Part shown: piece after piece, positions 8,704 to 17,486 of the stretch
Layout: each line of letters begins with the position of its first letter
Position numbering within the stretch: the first letter of the stretch is position 1
Origin: Pseudocitrobacter cyperus
GTDB taxonomy: Bacteria > Pseudomonadota > Gammaproteobacteria > Enterobacterales > Enterobacteriaceae
DNA length: 64,000 nucleotides
Assembly: GCF_039889165.1 (NCBI RefSeq)
Contig: NZ_JAYMYY010000001.1
Coordinates: 62,001 to 126,000 of the forward strand
Direction: 5' to 3'
Translations under genes and position numbers: made by a program
The notes under the pieces: model-generated
Database searches by the model: none
The model's input: the letters and a program-made list of their open reading frames with translations, nothing else
What the model was told of the DNA's origin: nothing

Positions 8704-9455
8704 GAGTGACCATTTCCCCGACGCAAAACAATACGACCCTGGAGATCGTGGCGGTGGTTATGCTGATGGCGGTAGATACCGAGCTGTTCTGCGCCGCGTG
8801 GGCCGAACATAGAGATAAATTCAGGGTGCATGGAGACAACGTCCGGCGTGCCGGAACAGCATATATGGTGATTCAGGCACAGCACTTCATCGGTCTTCGC
8901 CATCACCAGATGCAGGTCGTGAGAAACCATCAGCACAGCGCAGTCAAGTTCCTGGCGCAACTGATTGATAAGGTCATAAAGCGCAACCTGACCATTCACA
9001 TCCACGCCCTGGGTTGGTTCATCGAGCACCAGCAACTGTGGGCTATTGAGCAGGGCGCGGGCCAGCAGAACGCGTTGAGTTTCGCCGCCGGAAAGCTTTT
9101 GCATCGGCGCATTCAGCAGATGGCCGGCCTGTACGCGTTTCAGCGCCGGGAGGATATCCGCTTTGTGCGTCGCCGGATGCAGGCGCAAAAAACGCCCGAC
9201 GGTCAGCGGTAGCGTTGCATCAAGGTGTAATTTCTGCGGTACATAACCGATGCGCAATTTACCCTCACGCTTGATCACGCCTTCATTGGGTGCTATCAGG
9301 CCTAACACCACGCGAACCAGCGTCGATTTCCCGGCACCGTTAGGGCCGAGGAGGGTGAGAATGCGACCCGGCTTCAGAGCCAGTGATATGTCAGACAACA
9401 CGCGGCGTTGGCCGAATGAGACCGAAACATTTTCCAGAGTTACAAGATTCGTCAT
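8700..9455 (-). CDS. znuC: Zinc ABC transporter ATPase ZnuC
   Basis: ATP-binding subunit driving ZnuB. It shows Walker A GPNGAGKS, signature LSGGETQRV, Walker B LLVLDEPTQGVD and the switch histidine in VSHDLH. The C terminus is histidine-rich (HQHNHRHD), as in E. coli ZnuC. I chose the ATG at 9455, which gives 251 residues as in E. coli; a longer frame to 9473 lacks homology. It is divergent from znuA. Confidence 0.97.
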   Translation of the reverse strand: MTNLVTLENVSVSFGQRRVLSDISLALKPGRILTLLGPNGAGKSTLVRVVLGLIAPNEGVIKREGKLRIGYVPQKLHLDATLPLTVGRFLRLHPATHKADILPALKRVQAGHLLNAPMQKLSGGETQRVLLARALLNSPQLLVLDEPTQGVDVNGQVALYDLINQLRQELDCAVLMVSHDLHLVMAKTDEVLCLNHHICCSGTPDVVSMHPEFISMFGPRGAEQLGIYRHQHNHRHDLQGRIVLRRGNGHS

Positions 9456-9483
9456 AGCAATTAGGGGTTGCACAAGGAAGAGA

Positions 9484-9498
9484 ATGTTATAATATCAC
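9484..9498. promoter_or_regulatory. Zur-type operator between znuC and znuA
   Basis: The AT-rich imperfect palindrome ATGTTATAATATCAC lies in the 77-base divergent znuC/znuA spacer. It resembles the E. coli Zur site (core GTTATAATAT). Zinc repression of both transcripts is inferred from the sequence and known E. coli control. Confidence 0.75.
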
Positions 9499-9532
9499 AA
9501 CTCTTTCATTCATTACGATTATCAGACGCATT

Positions 9533-10489
9533 ATGTTACAGAAAAATACGCTTCTTTTCGCTGCATTATCGCTGGCGCTCAGCAGTGCTGCCGTTCAGCG
9601 CGCGGACGCGGCTGTTGTCGCCTCTCTAAAACCGATTGGATTTATCGTTTCAGCTATCGCTGATGGCGTCACAGAAACGCAGGTTTTGCTGCCGGACGGT
9701 GCGTCTGAGCATGACTATTCACTGCGTCCATCCGATGTAAAACGCTTACAAAACGCGGACTTAGTTGTCTGGGTTGGCCCGGAGATGGAAGCGTTTATGA
9801 ATAAGTCAACACAAAGTATTTCTGAAAAAAATAAAGTCACTATTGCACAGCTTGAAGGCGTAAAACCGTTGCTCATGAAAGGGGGCGATGATGACGACCA
9901 TGACGATGATGAGGGCCACGCTCATGCAGGCCATGAGAGTGAAAAAGGTGACGTACATCACCATCACGGCGACTACAACATGCATCTGTGGCTTTCGCCA
10001 GAGATAGCGCGGCTGTCAGCGGTTGCAATCCATGACAAATTAGTGGAACTTATGCCGCAGAGTCGAGCCAAACTCGACGCCAACCTGAAGGATTTTGAGG
10101 CACAATTAGCCGCTGCCGATAAACAGGTTGGTCACGAGCTCGCACCGCTGAAGGGGAAGGGGTATTTCGTTTTTCATGACGCCTATGGCTATTACGAAAA
10201 ACAGTACGGTTTAACGCCACTCGGCCATTTTACCGTAAACCCTGAAATCCAACCCGGTGCGCAGCGTTTACATCAGATTAGAACACAGTTGGTTGAGCAA
10301 AAAGCAACCTGCGTTTTTGCTGAGCCACAGTTCAGGCCAGCGGTCGTTGAAGCGGTCGCCCGGGGAACTTCTGTGCGTATGGGCACGTTAGATCCGCTGG
10401 GAACGAACATTCAATTGAGCAAAGAGAGTTACGCGACGTTCCTTCGTCAACTCGCGAACCAATACTCAAGCTGCCTGAAAGGAGATTAA
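9533..10489 (+). CDS. znuA: Periplasmic zinc-binding protein ZnuA
   Basis: Captures zinc in the periplasm for ZnuBC. The 318-residue precursor has a signal peptide ending near residue 26 (...VQRADA-AVVAS). The expected zinc ligands are visible: His60 in SEHDYS, the His of NMHLWLSPE and the His of VFHDAYGY. The charged loop at about 117-146 is rich in Asp and His (DDDDHDDDEGHAHAGH) and is longer than in E. coli (310 residues). That loop varies between species and is thought to sense or collect zinc. Confidence 0.97.
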   Translation: MLQKNTLLFAALSLALSSAAVQRADAAVVASLKPIGFIVSAIADGVTETQVLLPDGASEHDYSLRPSDVKRLQNADLVVWVGPEMEAFMNKSTQSISEKNKVTIAQLEGVKPLLMKGGDDDDHDDDEGHAHAGHESEKGDVHHHHGDYNMHLWLSPEIARLSAVAIHDKLVELMPQSRAKLDANLKDFEAQLAAADKQVGHELAPLKGKGYFVFHDAYGYYEKQYGLTPLGHFTVNPEIQPGAQRLHQIRTQLVEQKATCVFAEPQFRPAVVEAVARGTSVRMGTLDPLGTNIQLSKESYATFLRQLANQYSSCLKGD

Positions 10490-10504
10490 TGAGGAAGTGG
10501 ATAC

Positions 10505-11815
10505 GTGCAACAGATAGCCCGCTCTGTCGCCCTGGCGTTTAACAATTTGCCGCGACCCCACCGCGTTATGCTGGGGTCGTTGACAGTCCTGACTTTGGCG
10601 GTCGCCGTATGGCGACCATACGTTTATCACCCAACATCCAGCCCGATTGTCCGCACCATTGAGCTGGAGCAGAACGAAATCCGTTCCCTGTTACCGGAAG
10701 CCAGCGAGCCTATCGATCAGGCGGCGCAGGAAGATGAAGCTATTCCGCAGGATGAACTGGACGAAAAAACCGACACCCCTCATGAGTATGTCGTTTCAAC
10801 GGGCGATACCCTCAGCAGCATCCTCAATCAGTATGGTATTGATATGGGTGATATCAGTCGCCTTGCGGCGGCGGATAAAGACCTGCGTAACATGAAAATC
10901 GGTCAGCAGCTTTCCTGGTCGCTGACGGCGGATGGCGATCTGCAGCAGCTTACCTGGGAGATGTCCCGCCGCGAAACCCGTACTTACGACCGCGTTGCCA
11001 ACGGCTTTAAAATGAGCAGCGAAACGCAACAAGGTGAATGGGTTAACAGTCTGCTGAAAGGCACCGTGGGCGGAAGCTTTGTCACCAGCGCGCGTAATGC
11101 TGGCCTCACCAGTACTGAAGTCAGTGCGGTTATCAAAGCGATGCAGTGGCAGATGGACTTCCGTAAGCTGAAAAAAGATGATGAATTTGCCGTATTGATG
11201 TCCCGCGAAATGCTGGACGGCAAACGCGAGCAGAGCCAACTGGTGGGCGTTCGTATCCGCACCGAAGGTAAAGATTACTACGCGATTCGCGCCGAGGACG
11301 GTAAGTTCTATGACCGCAACGGTACCGGTCTTGCTAAAGGGTTCTTGCGTTTTCCAACCGCGCGTCAGTTCCGCGTCTCTTCAAACTTTAACCCGCGTCG
11401 TCTGAACCCGGTAACGGGCCGCGTTGCGCCGCATCGTGGCGTCGATTTTGCGATGCCGCAGGGGACGCCAGTGCTGGCGGTAGGCGATGGTGAAGTAGTG
11501 ATGGCTAAACGCAGCGGTGCGGCGGGTTACTATGTGGCGATTCGTCACGGCCGGACTTACACCACCCGTTATATGCACCTGCGTAAAATTCTCGTTAAGC
11601 CAGGGCAGAAAGTTAAACGTGGCGACCGTATTGCGCTTTCCGGTAATACCGGGCGTTCGACCGGGCCGCATCTGCACTATGAAGTATGGATTAACCAGCA
11701 GGCCGTTAACCCGTTGACGGCAAAACTGCCGCGTACCGAAGGGCTGACCGGTTCCGATCGTACCGATTACCTGGCACAGGTTAAGCAGGTACTTCCGCAG
11801 TTGCGTTTTGATTAA
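10505..11815 (+). CDS. mepM: Murein DD-endopeptidase MepM
   Basis: Cuts D-Ala-mDAP cross-links in peptidoglycan to allow growth. From the GTG start (10505) the 436 residues show an N-terminal membrane anchor (MLGSLTVLTLAVAVW), a LysM domain near 95-140 (YVVSTGDTLSSILNQYG) and a C-terminal M23 peptidase domain. Zinc ligands are His310 and Asp314 (HRGVD) and the H389-L-H391 pair. It follows znuA in the same direction with a short gap but has its own role. A strong terminator lies downstream. Confidence 0.97.
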   Translation: MQQIARSVALAFNNLPRPHRVMLGSLTVLTLAVAVWRPYVYHPTSSPIVRTIELEQNEIRSLLPEASEPIDQAAQEDEAIPQDELDEKTDTPHEYVVSTGDTLSSILNQYGIDMGDISRLAAADKDLRNMKIGQQLSWSLTADGDLQQLTWEMSRRETRTYDRVANGFKMSSETQQGEWVNSLLKGTVGGSFVTSARNAGLTSTEVSAVIKAMQWQMDFRKLKKDDEFAVLMSREMLDGKREQSQLVGVRIRTEGKDYYAIRAEDGKFYDRNGTGLAKGFLRFPTARQFRVSSNFNPRRLNPVTGRVAPHRGVDFAMPQGTPVLAVGDGEVVMAKRSGAAGYYVAIRHGRTYTTRYMHLRKILVKPGQKVKRGDRIALSGNTGRSTGPHLHYEVWINQQAVNPLTAKLPRTEGLTGSDRTDYLAQVKQVLPQLRFD

Positions 11816-11838
11816 TTACGCTTAATTACTGCGCATTT

Positions 11839-11875
11839 AAAGCCGGTGTACTGAATGTCACCGGCTTTTTCTTTT
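11839..11875 (+). terminator. Rho-independent terminator after mepM
   Basis: An AAAGCCGGTG/CACCGGCTTT stem followed by TTCTTTT lies 24 bases after the mepM stop. Confidence 0.85.
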
Positions 11876-11947
11876 GTACGAAGCAGTGCGCCTCGCTAAA
11901 CTATTGATAAGCGTTTCGCACCAGAAGCGCCCGATCCTGGAATAAGC

Positions 11948-12913
11948 ATGGAAACAACCAAAAAGAGTAACGAATTTATCCCCGAATTTGAAAAGTCTTT
12001 TCGCCACCCGCAATACTGGGGGGCCTGGCTCGGCGTGGCGGCATTTGCTGGCGTAGCTTGTCTGCCGCCGCGTGTTCGCGACCCGCTTCTGGGCTCATTG
12101 GGTCGGCTGGCCGGGCGTCTGGGTAAAAGTGCGCGTCGTCGGGCGCAAATCAATCTGCGCTACTGCTTCCCGGAAAAGAGCGATGCGGAAGTGGAGTCAA
12201 TCATTGATGGTATGTATACCACTGCCCCACAGGCGATGGCGATGATGGCGGAACTGGCTATTCGCGGGCCAAAGAAGATTTTGCCGCGTGTGGACTGGCA
12301 GGGAAAAGAAATTATCGACGAAATGCACGAGAAGGGTGAGAACGTCATTTTCCTCGTGCCACACGGCTGGGGCGTTGATATTCCGGCGATGCTGATGGCG
12401 TCGCAGGGGCAGAAAATGGCCGCCATGTTCCACAATCAGGGCAACAAGGTGTTCGATTACGTATGGAATACCGTGCGTCGTCGCTTTGGCGGGCGTCTGC
12501 ATGCGCGCAATGACGGCATCAAACCGTTTATTCAATCGGTGCGCCAGGGATATTGGGGCTACTATCTACCGGATCAGGATCATGGCCCGGAGCATAGTGA
12601 ATTTGTCGATTTCTTCGCAACCTATAAAGCGACCCTGCCGGCGATTGGCCGTTTGATGAAGGTGTGCCGCGCGCGCGTCGTGCCGCTGTTCCCGGTTTAT
12701 GATGGTAAAACGCATCGCTTAACGATTCTGGTACGCCCACCGATGGATGACCTGCTGGAGGCGGATGACCACACCATCGCGCGCCGGATGAACGAAGAGG
12801 TGGAGATTTTTGTTGGCCCGCATCCGGAACAGTACACCTGGATCCTGAAGCTGCTGAAAACGCGCCGTCCGGGGGATGTGAAGCCCTATAAGCCGAGCGA
12901 GACCTATCCGTAA
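11948..12913 (+). CDS. lpxM: Lipid A myristoyltransferase LpxM
   Basis: Late lipid A acyltransferase that adds myristate to complete hexa-acyl lipid A at the inner membrane. The 321 residues (E. coli 323) include an N-terminal hydrophobic anchor (GAWLGVAAFAGVACL) and the HX4D catalytic motif HGWGVD (His139, Asp144). The sequence RHPQYWGAWLG is typical of LpxM. It sits between mepM and pykA, as in E. coli. A second, LpxP-like paralogue lies at 30353-31285 in this window. Confidence 0.96.
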   Translation: METTKKSNEFIPEFEKSFRHPQYWGAWLGVAAFAGVACLPPRVRDPLLGSLGRLAGRLGKSARRRAQINLRYCFPEKSDAEVESIIDGMYTTAPQAMAMMAELAIRGPKKILPRVDWQGKEIIDEMHEKGENVIFLVPHGWGVDIPAMLMASQGQKMAAMFHNQGNKVFDYVWNTVRRRFGGRLHARNDGIKPFIQSVRQGYWGYYLPDQDHGPEHSEFVDFFATYKATLPAIGRLMKVCRARVVPLFPVYDGKTHRLTILVRPPMDDLLEADDHTIARRMNEEVEIFVGPHPEQYTWILKLLKTRRPGDVKPYKPSETYP

Positions 12914-12933
12914 CGCATTCAGTGCCGCCCGAT

Positions 12934-12968
12934 AAAAAAAGCCTCTTCAGTGTATTGAAGAGGCTTTA
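12934..12968 (-). terminator. Terminator after pykA, facing lpxM
   Basis: The stem AAGCCTCTTCA/TGAAGAGGCTT is flanked on the minus strand by a seven-T run. It lies between the convergent lpxM and pykA and best terminates pykA. Confidence 0.8.
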
Positions 12969-13022
12969 GTTCGTTAAATACCCGGAAGCGAAGCCCCCGG
13001 GCAACTTCTGTTGAGCCGAATA

Positions 13023-14465
13023 TCAATCGACGGTCAAAATACGTGTGGTATTGGTTGAGCCCACCGTATCCATTACATCGCCCTGCGTAACGATGACGAG
13101 GTCTCCGGCGACCAGATAGCCTTTGTCGCGCAGCAGATTAACGGCTTCGTGCGCCGCCGCAACGCCGTCGCTTTCGCTATCGAAATGTACCGGCGTTACG
13201 CCGCGGTAGAGCGCGGTCAGATTCAGCGTGCGCTCATGACGAGACATGGCGAAAATCGGCAGACCGGAGGTGATACGAGAAGTCATCAGCGCGGTACGGC
13301 CAGATTCGGTCATGGTGATGATGGCGGTGACGCCTTTCAGATGGTTGGCCGCATACATGGCAGACATCGCAATCGCTTCTTCCACGTTGTCGAACTGAAC
13401 GTCCAGACGGTGTTTAGAGACGTTGATGCTTGGGATTTTTTCCGCACCCAGACAGACGCGCGCCATCGCCGCGACGGTTTCAGAAGGATACTGACCCGCA
13501 GCGGTTTCCGCAGACAGCATCACCGCATCGGTACCATCCAGCACGGCGTTTGCCACGTCCATCACTTCGGCACGGGTCGGCATTGGGTTGGTTATCATCG
13601 ACTCCATCATCTGGGTCGCGGTGATGACCGCACGATTAAGCTGACGCGCGCGACGAATCAACGCTTTCTGAATGCCAACCAGCTCCGGATCGCCAATTTC
13701 AACGCCCAGGTCGCCGCGGGCAACCATGACGACATCGGAGGCCAGAATGATGTCATCCATTGCATCCTGGCTGCATACGGCTTCCGCACGTTCAACTTTG
13801 GCAACAATTTTTGCATCGCAGCCCGCTTCACGCGCCAAACGGCGGGCATAGTTCAGGTCTTCGCCGCAGCGCGGGAAGGAGACCGCCAGGTAATCGACCG
13901 CAATCGCAGCGGCCGTCGCGATATCGGCCTTGTCTTTGTCAGTCAGGGCTTCAGCCGAGAGACCTCCGCCGAGCTTGTTGATGCCTTTGTTGTTGGAGAG
14001 CGGGCCACCTACGGTCACTTCGGTGAACACTTTCATGCCCTGAACTTCCAACACTTTCAACTGCACACGGCCATCATCCAGCAGCAGGATATCGCCCGGA
14101 ACAACATCCGCAGGCAGTCCCTTATAGTCGATACCAACTTTTTCTTTGTCGCCTTCACCTTTACCCAGGTTGGCGTCAAGCAGGAATTTATCGCCGATGT
14201 TAAGGAAAACTTTACCTTCTTTGAAGGTCGAAACACGGATTTTAGGGCCCTGGAGATCGCCTAAAATAGCTACGTGACGACCCAGTTTTGCCGCGATTTC
14301 ACGGACTTTATCAGCGCGAAGTTTATGATCTTCCGGCGTACCGTGGGAGAAGTTCATTCGTACTACGTTGGCACCTGCGGCGATAACTTTTTCAAGGTTA
14401 TTATCGCGATCTGTTGCCGGGCCTAACGTGGTAACGATTTTGGTTCTGCGAAGCCTTCTGGACAT
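13023..14465 (-). CDS. pykA: Pyruvate kinase II
   Basis: Converts phosphoenolpyruvate and ADP to pyruvate and ATP. The ATG at 14465 gives 480 residues (MSRRLRRTKIVTTLGPATD), equal to E. coli PykA; the frame extends eight codons further upstream without homology. Active-site segments include MNFSHG, VARGDLGVE and ITATQMMESM. This is the AMP-activated PykA type rather than PykF. It lies 97 bases downstream of hexR on the same strand. That spacer carries an ATTCGGC/GCCGAAT stem (14511-14531) without a T run. Confidence 0.97.
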   Translation of the reverse strand: MSRRLRRTKIVTTLGPATDRDNNLEKVIAAGANVVRMNFSHGTPEDHKLRADKVREIAAKLGRHVAILGDLQGPKIRVSTFKEGKVFLNIGDKFLLDANLGKGEGDKEKVGIDYKGLPADVVPGDILLLDDGRVQLKVLEVQGMKVFTEVTVGGPLSNNKGINKLGGGLSAEALTDKDKADIATAAAIAVDYLAVSFPRCGEDLNYARRLAREAGCDAKIVAKVERAEAVCSQDAMDDIILASDVVMVARGDLGVEIGDPELVGIQKALIRRARQLNRAVITATQMMESMITNPMPTRAEVMDVANAVLDGTDAVMLSAETAAGQYPSETVAAMARVCLGAEKIPSINVSKHRLDVQFDNVEEAIAMSAMYAANHLKGVTAIITMTESGRTALMTSRITSGLPIFAMSRHERTLNLTALYRGVTPVHFDSESDGVAAAHEAVNLLRDKGYLVAGDLVIVTQGDVMDTVGSTNTTRILTVD

Positions 14466-14562
14466 GTAATACTCCGTTAACTTAAACAACCAGGTGTTGC
14501 GTGAACATGGATTCGGCGCTTTTTGCCGAATGTCTAATCAAAATACATCTTATTAACGACTT

Positions 14563-15432
14563 TTATTGGTTATCGCTGTGTGTCATACCTTCTTTATCAA
14601 ACCGCGATTCCTTCAATGCTTCTTTGACTCGCTTCAAGTTATCCCTGAATTTTGCCCCCCGGCGCAGCGTAAAGCCCGTTGCCAGCACATCAATGACCGT
14701 AAGCTGCGCCAGCCTGGAAACCATCGGCATGTATACGTCAGTGTCTTCCGGCACCTCAAGTGTAATGGCGAGCGTGGCTTCGCGCGCGAGCGGGGTATGA
14801 GCGGAGGTCAGGGCTATCACCATAGCATCGTTTTCCCGCGCCAGTTGCGCCAGTTCAACGAGGCTTTTGGTTCTGCCCGTGTGAGAAATAAGCACAACGA
14901 CATCATCTTCGCTACAGTTCATGCAACTCATTCGTTGCAGGACGATATCATCGGAATAGACCACCGGCACATTGAAGCGAAAGAATTTGTTCATGGCATC
15001 GTGCGCAACGGCGGCAGAAGAACCCAGTCCGAAAAATGCGATGCGCTTGGCCTGGGTCAGGAGATCGACCGCCCGGTTAACCGTTGCCATGTCCAGGGAC
15101 TGGCGCACATGCGCAAGGCTTGCCATTGCGGACTCGAATATTTTTCCCGTATAGGCCTCTACGCTGTCATCTTCATCGACATTACGATTAACATACGGTG
15201 TACCGTTAGCCAGACTTTGGGCAAGATGCAGTTTAAAATCAGGAAAGCCGCGGCTTTCCATGCTGCGACAAAAACGGTTTACCGTGGGTTCGCTGACAGC
15301 AGCTTCCAGTGCCAGTGCCGCGATACTTGAATGGATAGCCTGCTCCGGCGCGGCGAGGATAACCTCCGCCACTTTGCGTTCGGATTTGCTAAGGTTTTCC
15401 AGTTGCGACTGAATTTTTTCCAGCATGTTCAT
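14563..15432 (-). CDS. hexR: HexR, RpiR-family regulator of central carbon genes
   Basis: Repressor that responds to 2-keto-3-deoxy-6-phosphogluconate and controls zwf and other central carbon genes. An N-terminal RpiR-type helix-turn-helix (VSEPTVNRFCRSM) is followed by a SIS sugar-phosphate domain (FFGLGSSAAVAHDAMNKF and ISHTGRTKSLVELA). The ATG at 15432 gives 289 residues as in E. coli YebK/HexR. It is divergent from zwf, whose promoter region contains the predicted HexR operator. Confidence 0.96.
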   Translation of the reverse strand: MNMLEKIQSQLENLSKSERKVAEVILAAPEQAIHSSIAALALEAAVSEPTVNRFCRSMESRGFPDFKLHLAQSLANGTPYVNRNVDEDDSVEAYTGKIFESAMASLAHVRQSLDMATVNRAVDLLTQAKRIAFFGLGSSAAVAHDAMNKFFRFNVPVVYSDDIVLQRMSCMNCSEDDVVVLISHTGRTKSLVELAQLARENDAMVIALTSAHTPLAREATLAITLEVPEDTDVYMPMVSRLAQLTVIDVLATGFTLRRGAKFRDNLKRVKEALKESRFDKEGMTHSDNQ

Positions 15433-15716
15433 CGTGATGGGGCGCTCATTGATTGAAACGATTCCATTAATGGGTGAAATCTGCAGGCGTTTTAGCAAGA
15501 ATATACCCCTGTGGGTCGCTGAAAGGGGACAAACAGCAGCAAAAAATGTTGTTTTTTTTCATTACATGATCAACGTCGTATTTTTGCATCCCCGTCCAGG
15601 GCGAAAGAACGAACAATATTAGGGCGTTGTCCAGGTATAACCGCGCAGACATTTCCATTTGTGCGGTGAAAAGCGGTAAAAGGTTTCGGTAAGTTAGTAA
15701 ACACAGTACAGTGCGG

Positions 15717-15731
15717 TGTAATAAAATTACA
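15717..15731. promoter_or_regulatory. HexR operator before zwf
   Basis: The 15-base palindrome TGTAATAAAATTACA fits the HexR consensus TGTARTWWWAYTACA at every position and lies 48 bases before zwf. It sits in the 346-base hexR-zwf spacer (15433-15778), where I see no other gene. Confidence 0.85.
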
Positions 15732-15778
15732 ACTGTAGCCTGGCATAAGAACCAGGAAATACAACTGAGGAGAATGAC

Positions 15779-17254
15779 ATGGCGGTAACGCAAACGGCCC
15801 AGGCATGCGATCTGGTCATTTTCGGCGCGAAAGGTGACCTGGCGCGTCGTAAATTGTTGCCTTCCCTGTATCAGCTTGAGAAAGCCGGTCAGATCAATCC
15901 TGATACCCGGATCATCGGCGTAGGTCGCGCTGACTGGGACAAAGAGGCGTACACCAAAGTGGTGCGCGAGGCGCTGGAAACCTTCATGAAGGAAAAAATT
16001 GATGAAGGTTTATGGGAAACCCTGAGTGGCCGCCTGGATTTCTGCAATCTGGATGTTAACGATACCAGTGCGTTTACCCGCCTGGGCGAAATGCTGGATC
16101 AGGACAACCGCGTTACGATTAACTACTTTGCGATGCCGCCTGGAACCTTTGGCGCAATCTGCAAAGGGTTGGGCGAAGCAAAGCTGAATGCTAAACCGGC
16201 GCGCGTAGTGATGGAAAAACCGCTGGGTACTTCTCTGGCGACCTCGCGCGAAATCAACGATCAGGTTGGCGAATATTTCGAAGAGTGCCAGGTTTACCGT
16301 ATCGACCACTATCTGGGCAAAGAGACGGTGCTGAATCTGCTGGCGCTGCGTTTTGCCAACTCCCTGTTTGTGAACAACTGGGATAACCGCACCATTGATC
16401 ATGTCGAAATCACCGTGGCGGAAGAAGTCGGGATCGAAGGCCGTTGGGGCTACTTCGACCAGGCAGGCCAGATGCGCGATATGATCCAGAACCATCTGCT
16501 GCAAATTCTGTGCATGATTGCTATGTCGCCGCCGTCTGACCTGACCGCCGACAGCATTCGCGATGCGAAAGTGAAAGTGCTGAAATCCCTGCGTCGTATT
16601 GACCGTTCCAATGTGCGCGAGAAAACCGTGCGCGGACAGTACACTTCGGGATTTGCTCAGGGCAAGAAAGTACCGGGATATCTGGAAGAAGAGGGGGCGA
16701 ACAAACAGAGCAATACGGAAACGTTTGTGGCGATTCGCGTCGATATCGATAACTGGCGTTGGGCAGGTGTTCCGTTCTACCTGCGCACCGGTAAGCGTTT
16801 GCCGACCAAATGCTCTGAAGTGGTGGTCTATTTCAAAAATCCGGAACTCAACCTGTTCAAAGAGTCCTGGCAGGAGCTGCCGCAGAATAAACTGACTATT
16901 CGTCTGCAGCCAGATGAAGGTGTGGATATCCAGGTACTGAACAAAGTGCCGGGTCTTGACCATAAGCACAACCTGCAGATCACCAAACTGGATCTGAGCT
17001 ACTCTGAAACCTTCAACCAAACGCACCTGGCCGATGCCTACGAGCGTCTGTTGCTGGAAACCATGCGTGGGATTCAGGCGCTGTTTGTACGCCGTGATGA
17101 AGTGGAAGAAGCGTGGAAGTGGGTGGACTCCATCACCGAAGCGTGGGCTGCCGATCAGGATCCGCCGAAACCCTATCAGGCAGGGACATGGGGGCCAGTG
17201 GCGTCCGTTGCGATGATCACCCGTGATGGCCGCTCCTGGAACGAGTTCGAGTGA
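15779..17254 (+). CDS. zwf: Glucose-6-phosphate 1-dehydrogenase
   Basis: First enzyme of the oxidative pentose phosphate route and the entry to the Entner-Doudoroff path, producing NADPH. The 491 residues match E. coli. The NADP-binding start is FGAKGDLARRKLLPSL and the substrate/catalytic motif is RIDHYLGKE. It has an AGGAG-type ribosome site before the ATG, a HexR box upstream and a strong terminator downstream. edd and eda follow, giving a complete ED branch. Confidence 0.98.
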   Translation: MAVTQTAQACDLVIFGAKGDLARRKLLPSLYQLEKAGQINPDTRIIGVGRADWDKEAYTKVVREALETFMKEKIDEGLWETLSGRLDFCNLDVNDTSAFTRLGEMLDQDNRVTINYFAMPPGTFGAICKGLGEAKLNAKPARVVMEKPLGTSLATSREINDQVGEYFEECQVYRIDHYLGKETVLNLLALRFANSLFVNNWDNRTIDHVEITVAEEVGIEGRWGYFDQAGQMRDMIQNHLLQILCMIAMSPPSDLTADSIRDAKVKVLKSLRRIDRSNVREKTVRGQYTSGFAQGKKVPGYLEEEGANKQSNTETFVAIRVDIDNWRWAGVPFYLRTGKRLPTKCSEVVVYFKNPELNLFKESWQELPQNKLTIRLQPDEGVDIQVLNKVPGLDHKHNLQITKLDLSYSETFNQTHLADAYERLLLETMRGIQALFVRRDEVEEAWKWVDSITEAWAADQDPPKPYQAGTWGPVASVAMITRDGRSWNEFE

Positions 17255-17332
17255 GGTCAGCCGGTAATCCCATTGGGGTATTTTACCGGTAACATGATCT
17301 AACACAGCATGTAGTGCTATTTTTACGCATTT

Positions 17333-17367
17333 AAGCCCCGGGTGGATTCACCCCCGGGGCTTTTTTT
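17333..17367 (+). terminator. Rho-independent terminator after zwf
   Basis: A GC-rich stem (AAGCCCCGGG with CCCGGGGCTT) is followed by seven Ts, 78 bases after the zwf stop. Confidence 0.92.
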
Positions 17368-17486
17368 ATTACACTATCCGCAGATGTTTGCCCCTAAGCT
17401 ACAGAATACGGGGGTTTTGTGGCAGAAAATGCTAATCGAAACCTTATGTCGCTGAAGCCTGGACAGAAAAATTTTGAGGAGCTTTT

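Noticed and set aside
13149..14264. 371-codon open frame antisense to pykA
   Set aside because: pykA is highly conserved on the other strand; this frame has no independent support.
14511..14531. ATTCGGC/GCCGAAT stem between hexR and pykA as a terminator
   Set aside because: There is no T run after the stem on either strand, so it may be only a leader hairpin.
16010..17305. 431-codon open frame antisense to zwf
   Set aside because: It overlaps the conserved zwf reading frame entirely; its composition reflects complementary codons.
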